From Pseudomonas sp. PDNC002 (GTDB taxonomy: Bacteria > Pseudomonadota > Gammaproteobacteria > Pseudomonadales > Pseudomonadaceae), in assembly GCF_016919445.1 (NCBI RefSeq), contig NZ_CP070356.1, positions 2,760,001 to 2,824,000 of the forward strand: a stretch of 64,000 nucleotides of DNA. The letters are read 5' to 3'. Below, piece after piece: positions 18,225 to 25,623 of the stretch. The first letter of the stretch is position 1, and every line of letters starts with the position of its first letter. The notes beneath the pieces are model-generated. The model ran no database searches. It was not told the origin of the DNA and saw nothing but the letters and a program-made list of their open reading frames with translations. The position numbers were made by a program, and so were the translations under genes.

Positions 18225-19370
18225 TCAACGGCCGCCCATGATCCCGATATAGTCCTGGGTCCAGCGGCTGTACGGGACGAACTTGCCGCCCTCGGCCACC
18301 GGAGTCTTCCAGAACGCGATCTTGTCGAACTGGTTGTAGCCGTTGGTGGCGCAGCCTTCGCCGCCCAGCAGGGTGCTGGCCTTGCAGCCTTCCGGCACCG
18401 CCGGCACGGAGCCGAACCAGGCAGCCACATCGCCCTGGACCTTGGGCTCCAGCGACCAGTTCAGCCACTTGTAGGCGCAGCTCGGGTGCTGGGCTTCGGC
18501 GTGCAGCATGGTGGTGTCGGCCCAGCCGGTGACGCCCTCTTTCGGGAACACGGTGGCAATCGGTTGGCCTTCGGCCTTCAGGGCGTTGGCCTGATACGGC
18601 CAGGCGCTGGAAGCGGCGACGCCTTCGTTCTTGAAGTCGCTCATCTGCACGGTGGTGTCGTGCCAGTAGCGGTGGATCAGGTCATGCTGCTTGCGCAGCA
18701 GTTCGACCACGGCGGCGTACTGCTTCTCGTCGAGCTGGTACGGATCGGTGATGCCCAGTTCCGGCTGGGTGGCCTTCAGGTACAGCGCGGCGTCGGCGAC
18801 GTAGATCGGGCCGTCGTAGGCCTGCACGCGGCCCTTGTTCGGCTTGCCATCGGGCAGGTTCTGCGCGTCGAACACGACTTTCCAGCTGTCCGGCGCGGTG
18901 GGGAAGACCTTGGTGTTGTACATCAGCAGGTTCGGGCCCCACTGGTACGGCGCGCCGTAGGTCTTGCCGTTGACGACGTACCAGGCGGCGTCCTTCAGGC
19001 GCGGGTCGATGTTCTTCCAGTTGGGGATCAGCGACGGATCGATCGGCTGCACGCGCTTGCCGTAGATCAGGCGCAGGGAGGCGTCGCCCGACGCGGTGAC
19101 CAGGTCGTAGCCGCCCTTGGCCATCAGGCTGACCATCTCGTCGGAGGTGGCGGCGGTCTTCACGTTGACCTGGCAACCGGTGTCCTTCTCGAACTGGGTG
19201 ACCCAGTCGTAGTTCTTGTCGGACTGGCCGCGCTCGATGTAGCCGGGCCAGGCGATGATGTCCAGGCGGCCTTCGCCTTTGCCGACTTCCTTCAGGGCCT
19301 CGGCGGCCTGGACGCCGGCGCTGGCCAGCAGGGCGGTGGTGATGGCACTGAGCAGTGCGGTCTTGCGCAT
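18225..19370 (-). CDS. ydcS: periplasmic polyamine-binding protein YdcS
   Basis: 381 residues, identical in length to E. coli YdcS. The Sec signal peptide ends near residue 23 (ASAGVQAAEA). The mature protein shows the type II binding-protein start LDIIAWPGYIERG and the family signatures GYDLVTASGDASLRL and WGPNLLMYNT. Cys residues late in the chain (CAYKW, EGCKAS, EGCATNG) could form a disulfide. It should bind putrescine, spermidine or a related amine and deliver it to YdcTUV. Start chosen at the ATG giving a clean signal peptide. Confidence 0.9.
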   Translation of the reverse strand: MRKTALLSAITTALLASAGVQAAEALKEVGKGEGRLDIIAWPGYIERGQSDKNYDWVTQFEKDTGCQVNVKTAATSDEMVSLMAKGGYDLVTASGDASLRLIYGKRVQPIDPSLIPNWKNIDPRLKDAAWYVVNGKTYGAPYQWGPNLLMYNTKVFPTAPDSWKVVFDAQNLPDGKPNKGRVQAYDGPIYVADAALYLKATQPELGITDPYQLDEKQYAAVVELLRKQHDLIHRYWHDTTVQMSDFKNEGVAASSAWPYQANALKAEGQPIATVFPKEGVTGWADTTMLHAEAQHPSCAYKWLNWSLEPKVQGDVAAWFGSVPAVPEGCKASTLLGGEGCATNGYNQFDKIAFWKTPVAEGGKFVPYSRWTQDYIGIMGGR

Positions 19371-19488
19371 CGGGTGTCTCCCTCTCGTTGTTGTCTCTAT
19401 TGGTGGGGCAGTTCAATCGAGCAACAGCCCTCGCGCGGCGTACCGCCGGGGCGTTTCTTATGTGCCGGCGGGTGGCCCGCCGGATGGT

Positions 19489-20985
19489 TCAATCCAGTTG
19501 CTGGCCGTGGCGCGCCATGATGTGGCGCACGACGCTGTAGTCCTGCAGCGAGTCGCTGGACAGGTCCTTGCCGTAGCCCGAGCGCTTGAGCCCGCCGTGG
19601 GGCATCTCGCTGGCGAGCATGAAATGGGTGTTGATCCAGGTGCAGCCGTACTGCAGGCGGTTGGCGATCTGGAAGGCCTTGTCCAGGTTCTGCGTCCACA
19701 CCGAGGAGGCCAGGCCGTATTCGGAGTCGTTCGCCCAATCCACCGCCTGCTCCAGCTGGTCGAAGCGGGTCACGGTGACGACCGGGCCGAACACTTCGCG
19801 CTGGACGATCTCGTCCTGCTGCTTGCAGCCGGCCAGCAGGGTCGGCTGGTAGTAGAAACCGGGGCCCGAATGCACGGCGGCGCCGGTGACGCGCTCGATG
19901 TGCGGCTGGCCGAGGGCGCGCTCGACGAAGCTGGCCACGCGGTCGCGCTGGCGGGCGCTGATCAGCGGGCTGATCTCGTTGTCGGCGTCGCGCTTGCGGG
20001 CGAAGCGGATGCTTGCCACGGCGTCGCCCAGCTCGGCGACGAGGCGGTCATGGATGCCAGCCTGCGCGTAGATGCGGCAGGCGGCGGTGCAGTCCTGGCC
20101 GGCGTTGTAGTAGCCGTGGGTGCGCACGCCCTGGACCACGGCTTCGAGGTCGGCGTCGTTGCAGACGATCACCGGCGCCTTGCCGCCCAGTTCCAGGTGG
20201 GTACGTTTGAGCGTGCGCGAGGCAGCCTGGAGAATCTTCTGGCCGGTGACGATGTCGCCGGTAAGGGAGACCATGCGCACCTTCGGGTGGCTGACCAGAT
20301 GGCTGCCGACGCCTTCGCCGCCACCGCAGACGATGTTGATCACACCGGCGGGGAGGATTTCCGCCAGCGCTGGCGCCAGCGCCAGGATGCTCAGCGGGGT
20401 GTGTTCGGATGGCTTGAACACCAGCGTGTTGCCGGCGGCCAGCGCGGGGGCGATCTTCCATGCGGCCATCATCAGCGGGTAGTTCCACGGCGCAATGGAG
20501 GCGACTACGCCCACCGGATCGCGGCGCACCATGCTGGTGTGGCCGGGCACGTATTCGCCTGCGAGCTGGCCTTGTTGGCAGCGCACGGCGCCAGCGAAGA
20601 AGCGGAACACGTCAGCGGTGGCGGGGATGTCGTCCTGGCGCGCGAGGTGCAGCGGCTTGCCGCAGTTCAGCGATTCCAGCTGTGCGAGGTCATTGGCGCG
20701 TTTGTCGATGGCATCGGCGATGGCCAGCAGCGCGGCGGAACGTTGGGCAGGCGTGGTGCGGGCCCAGGCGGGGAAGGCGCGGTGCGCAGCGGCGATGGCC
20801 TGCTCGACCTGGTCGATGGAGCCGTCGGCGATGCTGACGATGGTCTCGCCGGTGGTGGGGTTGATGATCGGCTCGGCCATGCCTTCGCCGGCGACCAGTT
20901 GGCCGTCGATCAGCAAGGCGGTATGCAGGGTTGCGCCGGTCATCTTGGAAACTCGTCTTTTATCTGTCTTGTTTTCGGGGGCCAT
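19489..20985 (-). CDS. second aminobutyraldehyde-type aldehyde dehydrogenase
   Basis: 498 residues from the ATG at 20985, which has ggag 8 bp upstream; an ATG at 20943 would give 484 residues, nearer to its paralogue. It shares blocks with PatD at 13576-15000: [61 protein letters not shown] (catalytic Cys), EVFGPVVTV and [10 protein letters not shown]. Divergence through the rest suggests different aldehyde preference, for example 3-aminopropanal versus 4-aminobutanal, which are the two possible spermidine-derived aldehydes. It is the first gene of the leftward transporter cluster. Specificity is inferred. Confidence 0.85.
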   Translation of the reverse strand: MAPENKTDKRRVSKMTGATLHTALLIDGQLVAGEGMAEPIINPTTGETIVSIADGSIDQVEQAIAAAHRAFPAWARTTPAQRSAALLAIADAIDKRANDLAQLESLNCGKPLHLARQDDIPATADVFRFFAGAVRCQQGQLAGEYVPGHTSMVRRDPVGVVASIAPWNYPLMMAAWKIAPALAAGNTLVFKPSEHTPLSILALAPALAEILPAGVINIVCGGGEGVGSHLVSHPKVRMVSLTGDIVTGQKILQAASRTLKRTHLELGGKAPVIVCNDADLEAVVQGVRTHGYYNAGQDCTAACRIYAQAGIHDRLVAELGDAVASIRFARKRDADNEISPLISARQRDRVASFVERALGQPHIERVTGAAVHSGPGFYYQPTLLAGCKQQDEIVQREVFGPVVTVTRFDQLEQAVDWANDSEYGLASSVWTQNLDKAFQIANRLQYGCTWINTHFMLASEMPHGGLKRSGYGKDLSSDSLQDYSVVRHIMARHGQQLD

Positions 20986-21091
20986 GTGCGTGCTCCGGCG
21001 TAGGGGCGGTGCCCGGAACTTGGCCCTTTGGTATGGGACGAGAGACTAGAGTCCGGACGTGGGGTCGACAAATTCTAATTACTGAAAGCGC

Positions 21092-21110
21092 CGTTCGATT
21101 AAATCGAACG
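21092..21110. promoter_or_regulatory. perfect palindrome, candidate operator of the polyamine cluster
   Basis: cgttcgattaaatcgaacg is a perfect 19 bp dyad about 107 bp upstream of the aldehyde dehydrogenase start. Its core ttcgattaaa recurs, inverted, at 22303-22312 upstream of the LysR gene. It could be the LysR binding site. The rest of the 304 bp gap (20986-21289) holds the palindrome at 21170-21258 and no gene. Confidence 0.6.
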
Positions 21111-21169
21111 CTGTAAGCCTCTAGATCGCAAGGCGTTTTGCATTGAACAGCACTTGAGTGGCTGTCCTT

Positions 21170-21258
21170 CGTAGGGCGCATAACGCTGTAAGCGTTATCC
21201 GCCGGCTATCCCTCCTCAACGCTATCGGCGGATAACCGCTAGCGGTTATTCGCCCTAC
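21170..21258. repeat. dispersed palindrome (family C)
   Basis: Begins cgtagggcgcataacgct and ends gcggttattcgccctac, with inner arms gttatccgccg and cggcggataac. Same family as 10723-10801. It lies just downstream of the LysR stop (leftward) and may help end that transcript. Confidence 0.9.
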
Positions 21259-21289
21259 TTGGGTCCGGCGCGTCCGTGTAACTCGGAGG

Positions 21290-22201
21290 TCAGATGGAAA
21301 GGCGTTTGGCGTTGGGCTGCTCGCGGGCGACGGTGAGGAACGGGTCCACCAGCGCCGGTCGAGCAGTACCGCGACGCCAAGCCAGGCCGACGTCCAATGG
21401 TTCGGACAGGTCCACCAGCGGCCGCGCCTCGATGATGTCGCCTTCCAGCGACCAGGGGCGGTAGGTCATGTCCGGCTGGATCGACAGCCCCAGGCCCGCC
21501 GCCACCAGGCTTCGCACGGCTTCCACCGAGGCGGTGCGCAGCGTGACCTGCGGCACCAGCCCGGCGCGGGACCAGATGCGCTGGGTGTGCAGGCCCATCT
21601 CGTCGGCGTTCAGCTGGATCAATGGCTCGCCGGCCACATCGGCCAGGCCGATGCTGTCGCGTTCCAGCAGCGGGTGCTGCGCCGGCAGCCACAGGCGGTG
21701 CGGCGAGTGGGTGAGCACCTCGGTCTGCAGGGCGTGTCGGTCTTCCAGGTTGGAAAGGATCAGCACGCCGACGTCGATCTCGCCGCTCACCAGCAGGTGC
21801 TCGATGTACGGGCGCTCGTCCTCCACCACGCGGGTCTTCACGTTGGGGAAGGCGCGCTGGAAGCGGTTGATCAGGTCGGCCAGGTAATAGCCGGCAACCA
21901 GGCTGGTCACCCCGATGGTCAGGCTGCCGGCCACCTGGTCGGTGCTCTGCTGCAGGCTGCGCTTGGCGTTCTCGACCGTGGCCAGGATCAGGTGTGCCTG
22001 GCGCAGGAACTGGTGGCCCTGGTGGGTCAGGGTCATGCCCTTGGCGTGGCGGTCGAACAGGCGCACGCCGATCTCTTCTTCCAGCTGCTGAATGGCCAGC
22101 GTCAGGGTCGACTGGGAAATGAACACCGCCTGGGCGGCGGCGGAGATCGAGCCGGTCTCGGCGACGGCGATGAAGTGGCGGATCTGGCGGAGCGTCATCA
22201 T
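21290..22201 (-). CDS. LysR-family regulator
   Basis: 303 residues from the ATG at 22201 (an adjacent ATG at 22198 is equivalent). Typical N-terminal winged helix: LRQIRHFIAVAETGSISAAAQAVFISQSTL with following LEEEIGVRLFDR. The effector-binding domain follows from about residue 90 (GSLTIGVTSLVAGYYLADL). Unusually for the family it is transcribed in the same direction as the presumed targets rather than divergently. It is the likely activator of the polyamine genes, since the half-site at 22303-22312 upstream of its own gene recurs upstream of the aldehyde dehydrogenase. The inducer is unknown. Confidence 0.85.
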   Translation of the reverse strand: MMTLRQIRHFIAVAETGSISAAAQAVFISQSTLTLAIQQLEEEIGVRLFDRHAKGMTLTHQGHQFLRQAHLILATVENAKRSLQQSTDQVAGSLTIGVTSLVAGYYLADLINRFQRAFPNVKTRVVEDERPYIEHLLVSGEIDVGVLILSNLEDRHALQTEVLTHSPHRLWLPAQHPLLERDSIGLADVAGEPLIQLNADEMGLHTQRIWSRAGLVPQVTLRTASVEAVRSLVAAGLGLSIQPDMTYRPWSLEGDIIEARPLVDLSEPLDVGLAWRRGTARPALVDPFLTVAREQPNAKRLSI

Positions 22202-22302
22202 GGTGATTGGCCGCTGGCGCGCGGAGCCGCGATCTAGAGCCTTGTCTAGCCGGTCTCGGCGCATTTCATTGTTGATTATCGAAAATCTATAGGAGCATTC
22301 TT

Positions 22303-22312
22303 TTTAATCGAA
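22303..22312. promoter_or_regulatory. half-site shared with the 21092 palindrome
   Basis: tttaatcgaa is the inverse of ttcgattaaa in the palindrome at 21092-21110. It lies about 100 bp upstream of the LysR start and 140 bp upstream of the divergent DUF533 gene. Possible autoregulatory site. Confidence 0.4.
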
Positions 22313-22451
22313 TGAAAGCGGCCTATTTGCCCTGCGGACCCGCCGGCACAGGCCCGCAATATCCGGAAGCACTCTGTGACTCCGCTGTGACAAGGCTGCG
22401 AGCTAGAGTCGGAGGCCTGACTTTTCATCTCGATAGCTAGCGGAGATCGCT

Positions 22452-23171
22452 ATGAACACACGTGGCCTGCTCGACCAACTGCTCAAATCCGGGCAGGAAC
22501 TGATGCAGAACAAAGGCCTGACCCAGCAGGGCGGCGGCCAACCCGCGCAGGGCGGCAGCAAGGGCGGCCTGGACCTGGGCAGCCTGCTCTCCGGCGCCGG
22601 TGGCGGCGCCCTGGCAGCCGGTGCGCTGGGCCTGCTGATGGGCAGCAAGAAGGCGCGCAAGGTCGGCGGCAAGGTCGTCGCCTATGGTGGCCTCGCGGCT
22701 CTCGGCCTGCTGGCCTACAAGGCCTACGGCAACTGGCAGCAGAAGCAGGCCAGCGCCCCGCGCGGTGAGCCGCAGACCGTCGACCGCGTGCCGCCGGCCC
22801 AGATCGAGCAGCACAGCCACGCCATCCTGCGGGCCATCGTCGCCGCCGCGAAGGCGGACGGACATATCGATGATCGCGAACGCCAGCTGATCGATGGCGA
22901 AATCGCCAAGCTCACCGGCGATGTGGAGCTGCAAGGCTGGCTCGACCGCGAACTGGCCAAGCCGCTGGACCCGGCCGAAGTCGCCCGCGCTGCCACCAGC
23001 GAGGAAATGGCCGCCGAGATGTACCTGGCCAGCCTGCTGATGGTCGACGAGACCAACTACATGGAGCGCGCCTACCTCGACGAACTGGCCCGCCAGTTGA
23101 GCCTCGACGTCGGCCTCAAGTCGGAGCTGGAAGCCCAGGCGCAGAAGGCGCTGGACGCGGTGCCCGCCTGA
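22452..23171 (+). CDS. DUF533 (TerB-like, YebE type) membrane protein
   Basis: 239 residues. N-terminal Q/G-rich segment (LTQQGGGQPAQGG), then GLDLGSLLSGAGGGALAAGAL and a hydrophobic stretch (VVAYGGLAALGLLAYKAY, about 77-94) that may insert in the inner membrane. The C-terminal half (about 118-236) has the DUF533 signature HSHAILRAIVAAAKADGHIDDRE and EEMAAEMYLASLLMVDETN, a TerB-like helical bundle with an acidic metal-site-like motif. E. coli YebE, induced by envelope stress, is the known relative. Its neighbour at 23333 is a paralogue. Molecular function unknown. Confidence 0.8.
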   Translation: MNTRGLLDQLLKSGQELMQNKGLTQQGGGQPAQGGSKGGLDLGSLLSGAGGGALAAGALGLLMGSKKARKVGGKVVAYGGLAALGLLAYKAYGNWQQKQASAPRGEPQTVDRVPPAQIEQHSHAILRAIVAAAKADGHIDDRERQLIDGEIAKLTGDVELQGWLDRELAKPLDPAEVARAATSEEMAAEMYLASLLMVDETNYMERAYLDELARQLSLDVGLKSELEAQAQKALDAVPA

Positions 23172-23332
23172 GCGGCCCGACCACCCTCGCCACCGCCGGA
23201 TGAAGCCCCGGGCGCTCTGCTCGCAAGGAGCCGGGCATCCCGTTGCGGGCCGGCTGGCGGAATGGGCTGGCGCATCGGTGTGGCGGGACTATCGTTGCCC
23301 AACGCACACCGCGCGATGGCGAGGCACGGGTC

Positions 23333-24124
23333 ATGAACACAACCGATCTACTGGAACAACTGCTGCGGGCCGGACAGGGCTCGTCGGCGCAACAGCAACA
23401 AAGCGGCGCCGGTGGTGGCGCGGACCCACTGGGTGGCCTGGGCGGTCTGCTCGGCGGGCTGCTGGGTGGCGGCGGTGGCGGTGGCCTGGGTTCGATCCTC
23501 GGTGGCGGCGGCGGTAGTGCCGGCGGCGCGGGCGGTCTCGGCGGCCTGGGTGGCGTGCTGGGCAGCATGCTCGGCGGCGGCACCAGCGGTGGCGGTATGC
23601 CCCAGGGGCGCTCCGGTGGTGGCGGCGTCAACTACGCCATGCTCGCCTCGCTGGGCATGATGGCCTTCCAGGCCTACCAGAATTGGCAACGCCAGCAGAG
23701 CGCCAATCCCTCGCAGCAACAATCCCTCACCACGGTTGACCAGCTCGACGGCCCCGAAGCCGAAGCCCACAGCCACGCGATCCTCACCGCCATGCTCGCC
23801 GCCGCCAAGGCGGACGGTCGGATCGACCAGCGCGAACAAGCCGCGATCCAGGCCGAATTGCAGCGCCACGCCGGCGAGCCGCAGCTACAGGCGTGGATCG
23901 ACGCCGAGATGCGCAAGCCGCTGGATGCCGCCGACGTCGCCCAGACCGCCCAGGGCGACCCCGCCGTGGCCGCGGAAATGTACCTGGTCAGCGTGATGCT
24001 GGTGGATGACCAGCAGGACGCCGAACGCACCTATCTTGATGAGCTCGCCTACAACCTCAACCTCGATCCCGAGCTGCAGGCGCACCTGGAACAACAGGCG
24101 AAGACCGGCGGCGAAGTCGCCTGA
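23333..24124 (+). CDS. second DUF533 (TerB-like) protein with glycine-rich linker
   Basis: 263 residues from the ATG at 23333 (MNTTDLLEQLLRAGQG); upstream in-frame codons look non-coding. Both DUF533 genes open with the same MNT..LL.QLL pattern. About 80 residues (25-110) are almost only Gly, Leu, Ala and Ser (repeats of GGLGGLLGG, GGGGG), followed by MLASLGMMAFQAYQNWQ and the conserved HSHAILTAMLAAAKADGRIDQRE and YLVSVMLVDDQQDAERTYLDEL. Gene duplication followed by expansion of the Gly-rich segment is likely. Function unknown; linked to envelope stress only by homology. Confidence 0.75.
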   Translation: MNTTDLLEQLLRAGQGSSAQQQQSGAGGGADPLGGLGGLLGGLLGGGGGGGLGSILGGGGGSAGGAGGLGGLGGVLGSMLGGGTSGGGMPQGRSGGGGVNYAMLASLGMMAFQAYQNWQRQQSANPSQQQSLTTVDQLDGPEAEAHSHAILTAMLAAAKADGRIDQREQAAIQAELQRHAGEPQLQAWIDAEMRKPLDAADVAQTAQGDPAVAAEMYLVSVMLVDDQQDAERTYLDELAYNLNLDPELQAHLEQQAKTGGEVA

Positions 24125-24133
24125 TCGAGCCCG

Positions 24134-24165
24134 GCGCCTGCCCATGCCGTGCGTGAGGCAGGCGC
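24134..24165. terminator. hairpin between convergent genes
   Basis: Arms gcgcctgcc and ggcaggcgc flank a 14 nt loop in the 56 bp gap between the DUF533 stop and the HlyD stop. No T-run; a weak bidirectional terminator is possible. Confidence 0.4.
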
Positions 24166-24180
24166 TTGCCGGGGCCGGCC

Positions 24181-25608
24181 TCAGCGTTCCTCCAGGCTCT
24201 CGTCGACATACTGCTTCAGCGGGCTGAGGAAGTAGTCGATGACCCGTTGCCGGTCGGTCTTGATCTCCGCGCGGATCGTCATGCCGGGCGTCAACGGCAT
24301 GTCCTGCCCGCCGACGCGCAGATGATTCTGTTCGAGCTCGATGCGCAGGCTGTAGAGCAGGCCGCGTTTTTCATCCTCGATGGCGTCCTCGGAAAGGCTC
24401 AGCACCTTGCCGCGCACCACCCCGTACTTGGTGAAGTTGAAGGCATCCACCTTGACCGTGACCTCCTGGCCGGGGCGGATGAAGCCGATGTCCTTGTTCT
24501 CCAGTTGCGCTTCGATTTCCACGGGTTGGTCGCGCGGTACCAGCACCATCAGCGTCTGCGCTTCGGTCACCACGCCGCCCGCCGTGTGGATTGCCAGTTG
24601 CTGGACGGTACCGTCCACCGGCGCGGTGAGGCGGGTGAGGTTGTCCAGGCTTTTGGCCTTGCGCAGTTCCTGTTGCAGCGCGGCAGCCTTCTGCTGCGCC
24701 TGGTGCAGCAAATCGAGCATCGCCCGGCGGTTCTGCGCCAGGGTGGTCTCGCGTTGTTGCAGCGCGGCATCGCGCGCCGAGGACAGCTCCAGGATCCGTC
24801 CCTGCTGCTCGCCCAACTGGCGCTCCTGCTCCATCTGTTCCTGCTGCTTGTTCAGATAATTGTGCTTGGGCACCAGTCCCTTTTCCGCCAGCCGCGCATA
24901 GTCCGCAGTGATGCGGCGGGTGATCGGCAGCATCTGCTGCAGCTTGCCGGCGGAGAGGCGGGCGGCCTGGATTTCCACGGTGTGCTGGGCGATCTGCGCA
25001 TCCTGCTGCGCGAGCGCGCTGAGCAATTCTTGATACTGACCCCGCAGCCAGCGATTGGCGGCGGCCTGTTCGGCGCTGCTCGCCTGCGGTAGCTGAGCGG
25101 TGACATCGGCCGGCGCACGCTGGCCGTCGATGGCATCGAGCATGGCCTGGGCGCGCACCGCGTCCACCTCGCTGGCGAGCAGATCGCTTGCCAGCCGGTC
25201 GACATCCGCACCGGTCTGGCTGCGATCCAGCTCCACCAGCAGTTGGCCGGCTTTCACCAACTGCCCATCGGTAACATGGATGGCCTTCACCACGGCCACA
25301 TCGTGCGGCTGGATCAGCTTACTGCGGCCATTGGAAACGATGCGCCCGGTGGCGTTGGCCACCACGTCCACCTCGCCGAGACAGGCCCACAGCAGCGCCA
25401 GGGCGGCGAACAGCATGATCAGCCATTGCAGGTAGCGCGGCGCGGGATGCACCGGGGTTTCCTGCAAGGCCAGTGCGGCGGGCAGGAATTGCCGTTCGTG
25501 GGGCAGGCGCGGCACGCCCTGCATGCTCGCGCGCTGGCGCCACGCGTGCGTCCAGGCCTGGCGGTAGCGCTGCAGGAATTCGTGTTGGGCGGCGGCAGGT
25601 CTGTTCAT
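24181..25608 (-). CDS. type I secretion membrane fusion protein (HlyD family)
   Basis: 475 residues. A cytoplasmic N-terminus of about 59 residues, one membrane helix (60-78), lipoyl-type segment (NATGRIVSNGRSKLIQPHD), a long coiled coil (about 130-330) and a C-terminal beta-barrel (TLMVLVPRDQPVEIEAQLENKDIGFI) give the HlyD/CyaD layout. It lies 15 bp after the secretion ATPase gene on the same strand. Together they make the inner-membrane part of a type I secretion channel. No TolC-like gene or RTX substrate lies nearby, so a chromosomal TolC homologue and a distant substrate would be needed. Confidence 0.88.
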   Translation of the reverse strand: MNRPAAAQHEFLQRYRQAWTHAWRQRASMQGVPRLPHERQFLPAALALQETPVHPAPRYLQWLIMLFAALALLWACLGEVDVVANATGRIVSNGRSKLIQPHDVAVVKAIHVTDGQLVKAGQLLVELDRSQTGADVDRLASDLLASEVDAVRAQAMLDAIDGQRAPADVTAQLPQASSAEQAAANRWLRGQYQELLSALAQQDAQIAQHTVEIQAARLSAGKLQQMLPITRRITADYARLAEKGLVPKHNYLNKQQEQMEQERQLGEQQGRILELSSARDAALQQRETTLAQNRRAMLDLLHQAQQKAAALQQELRKAKSLDNLTRLTAPVDGTVQQLAIHTAGGVVTEAQTLMVLVPRDQPVEIEAQLENKDIGFIRPGQEVTVKVDAFNFTKYGVVRGKVLSLSEDAIEDEKRGLLYSLRIELEQNHLRVGGQDMPLTPGMTIRAEIKTDRQRVIDYFLSPLKQYVDESLEER

Positions 25609-25623
25609 CTCCGAATGCTCCCC

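Noticed and set aside
23333..24124. DUF533 glycine-rich protein as an RTX substrate of the nearby secretion system
   Set aside because: The Gly tracts lack the Asp-containing RTX nonapeptide, and the protein has a membrane-like segment and DUF533 domain.
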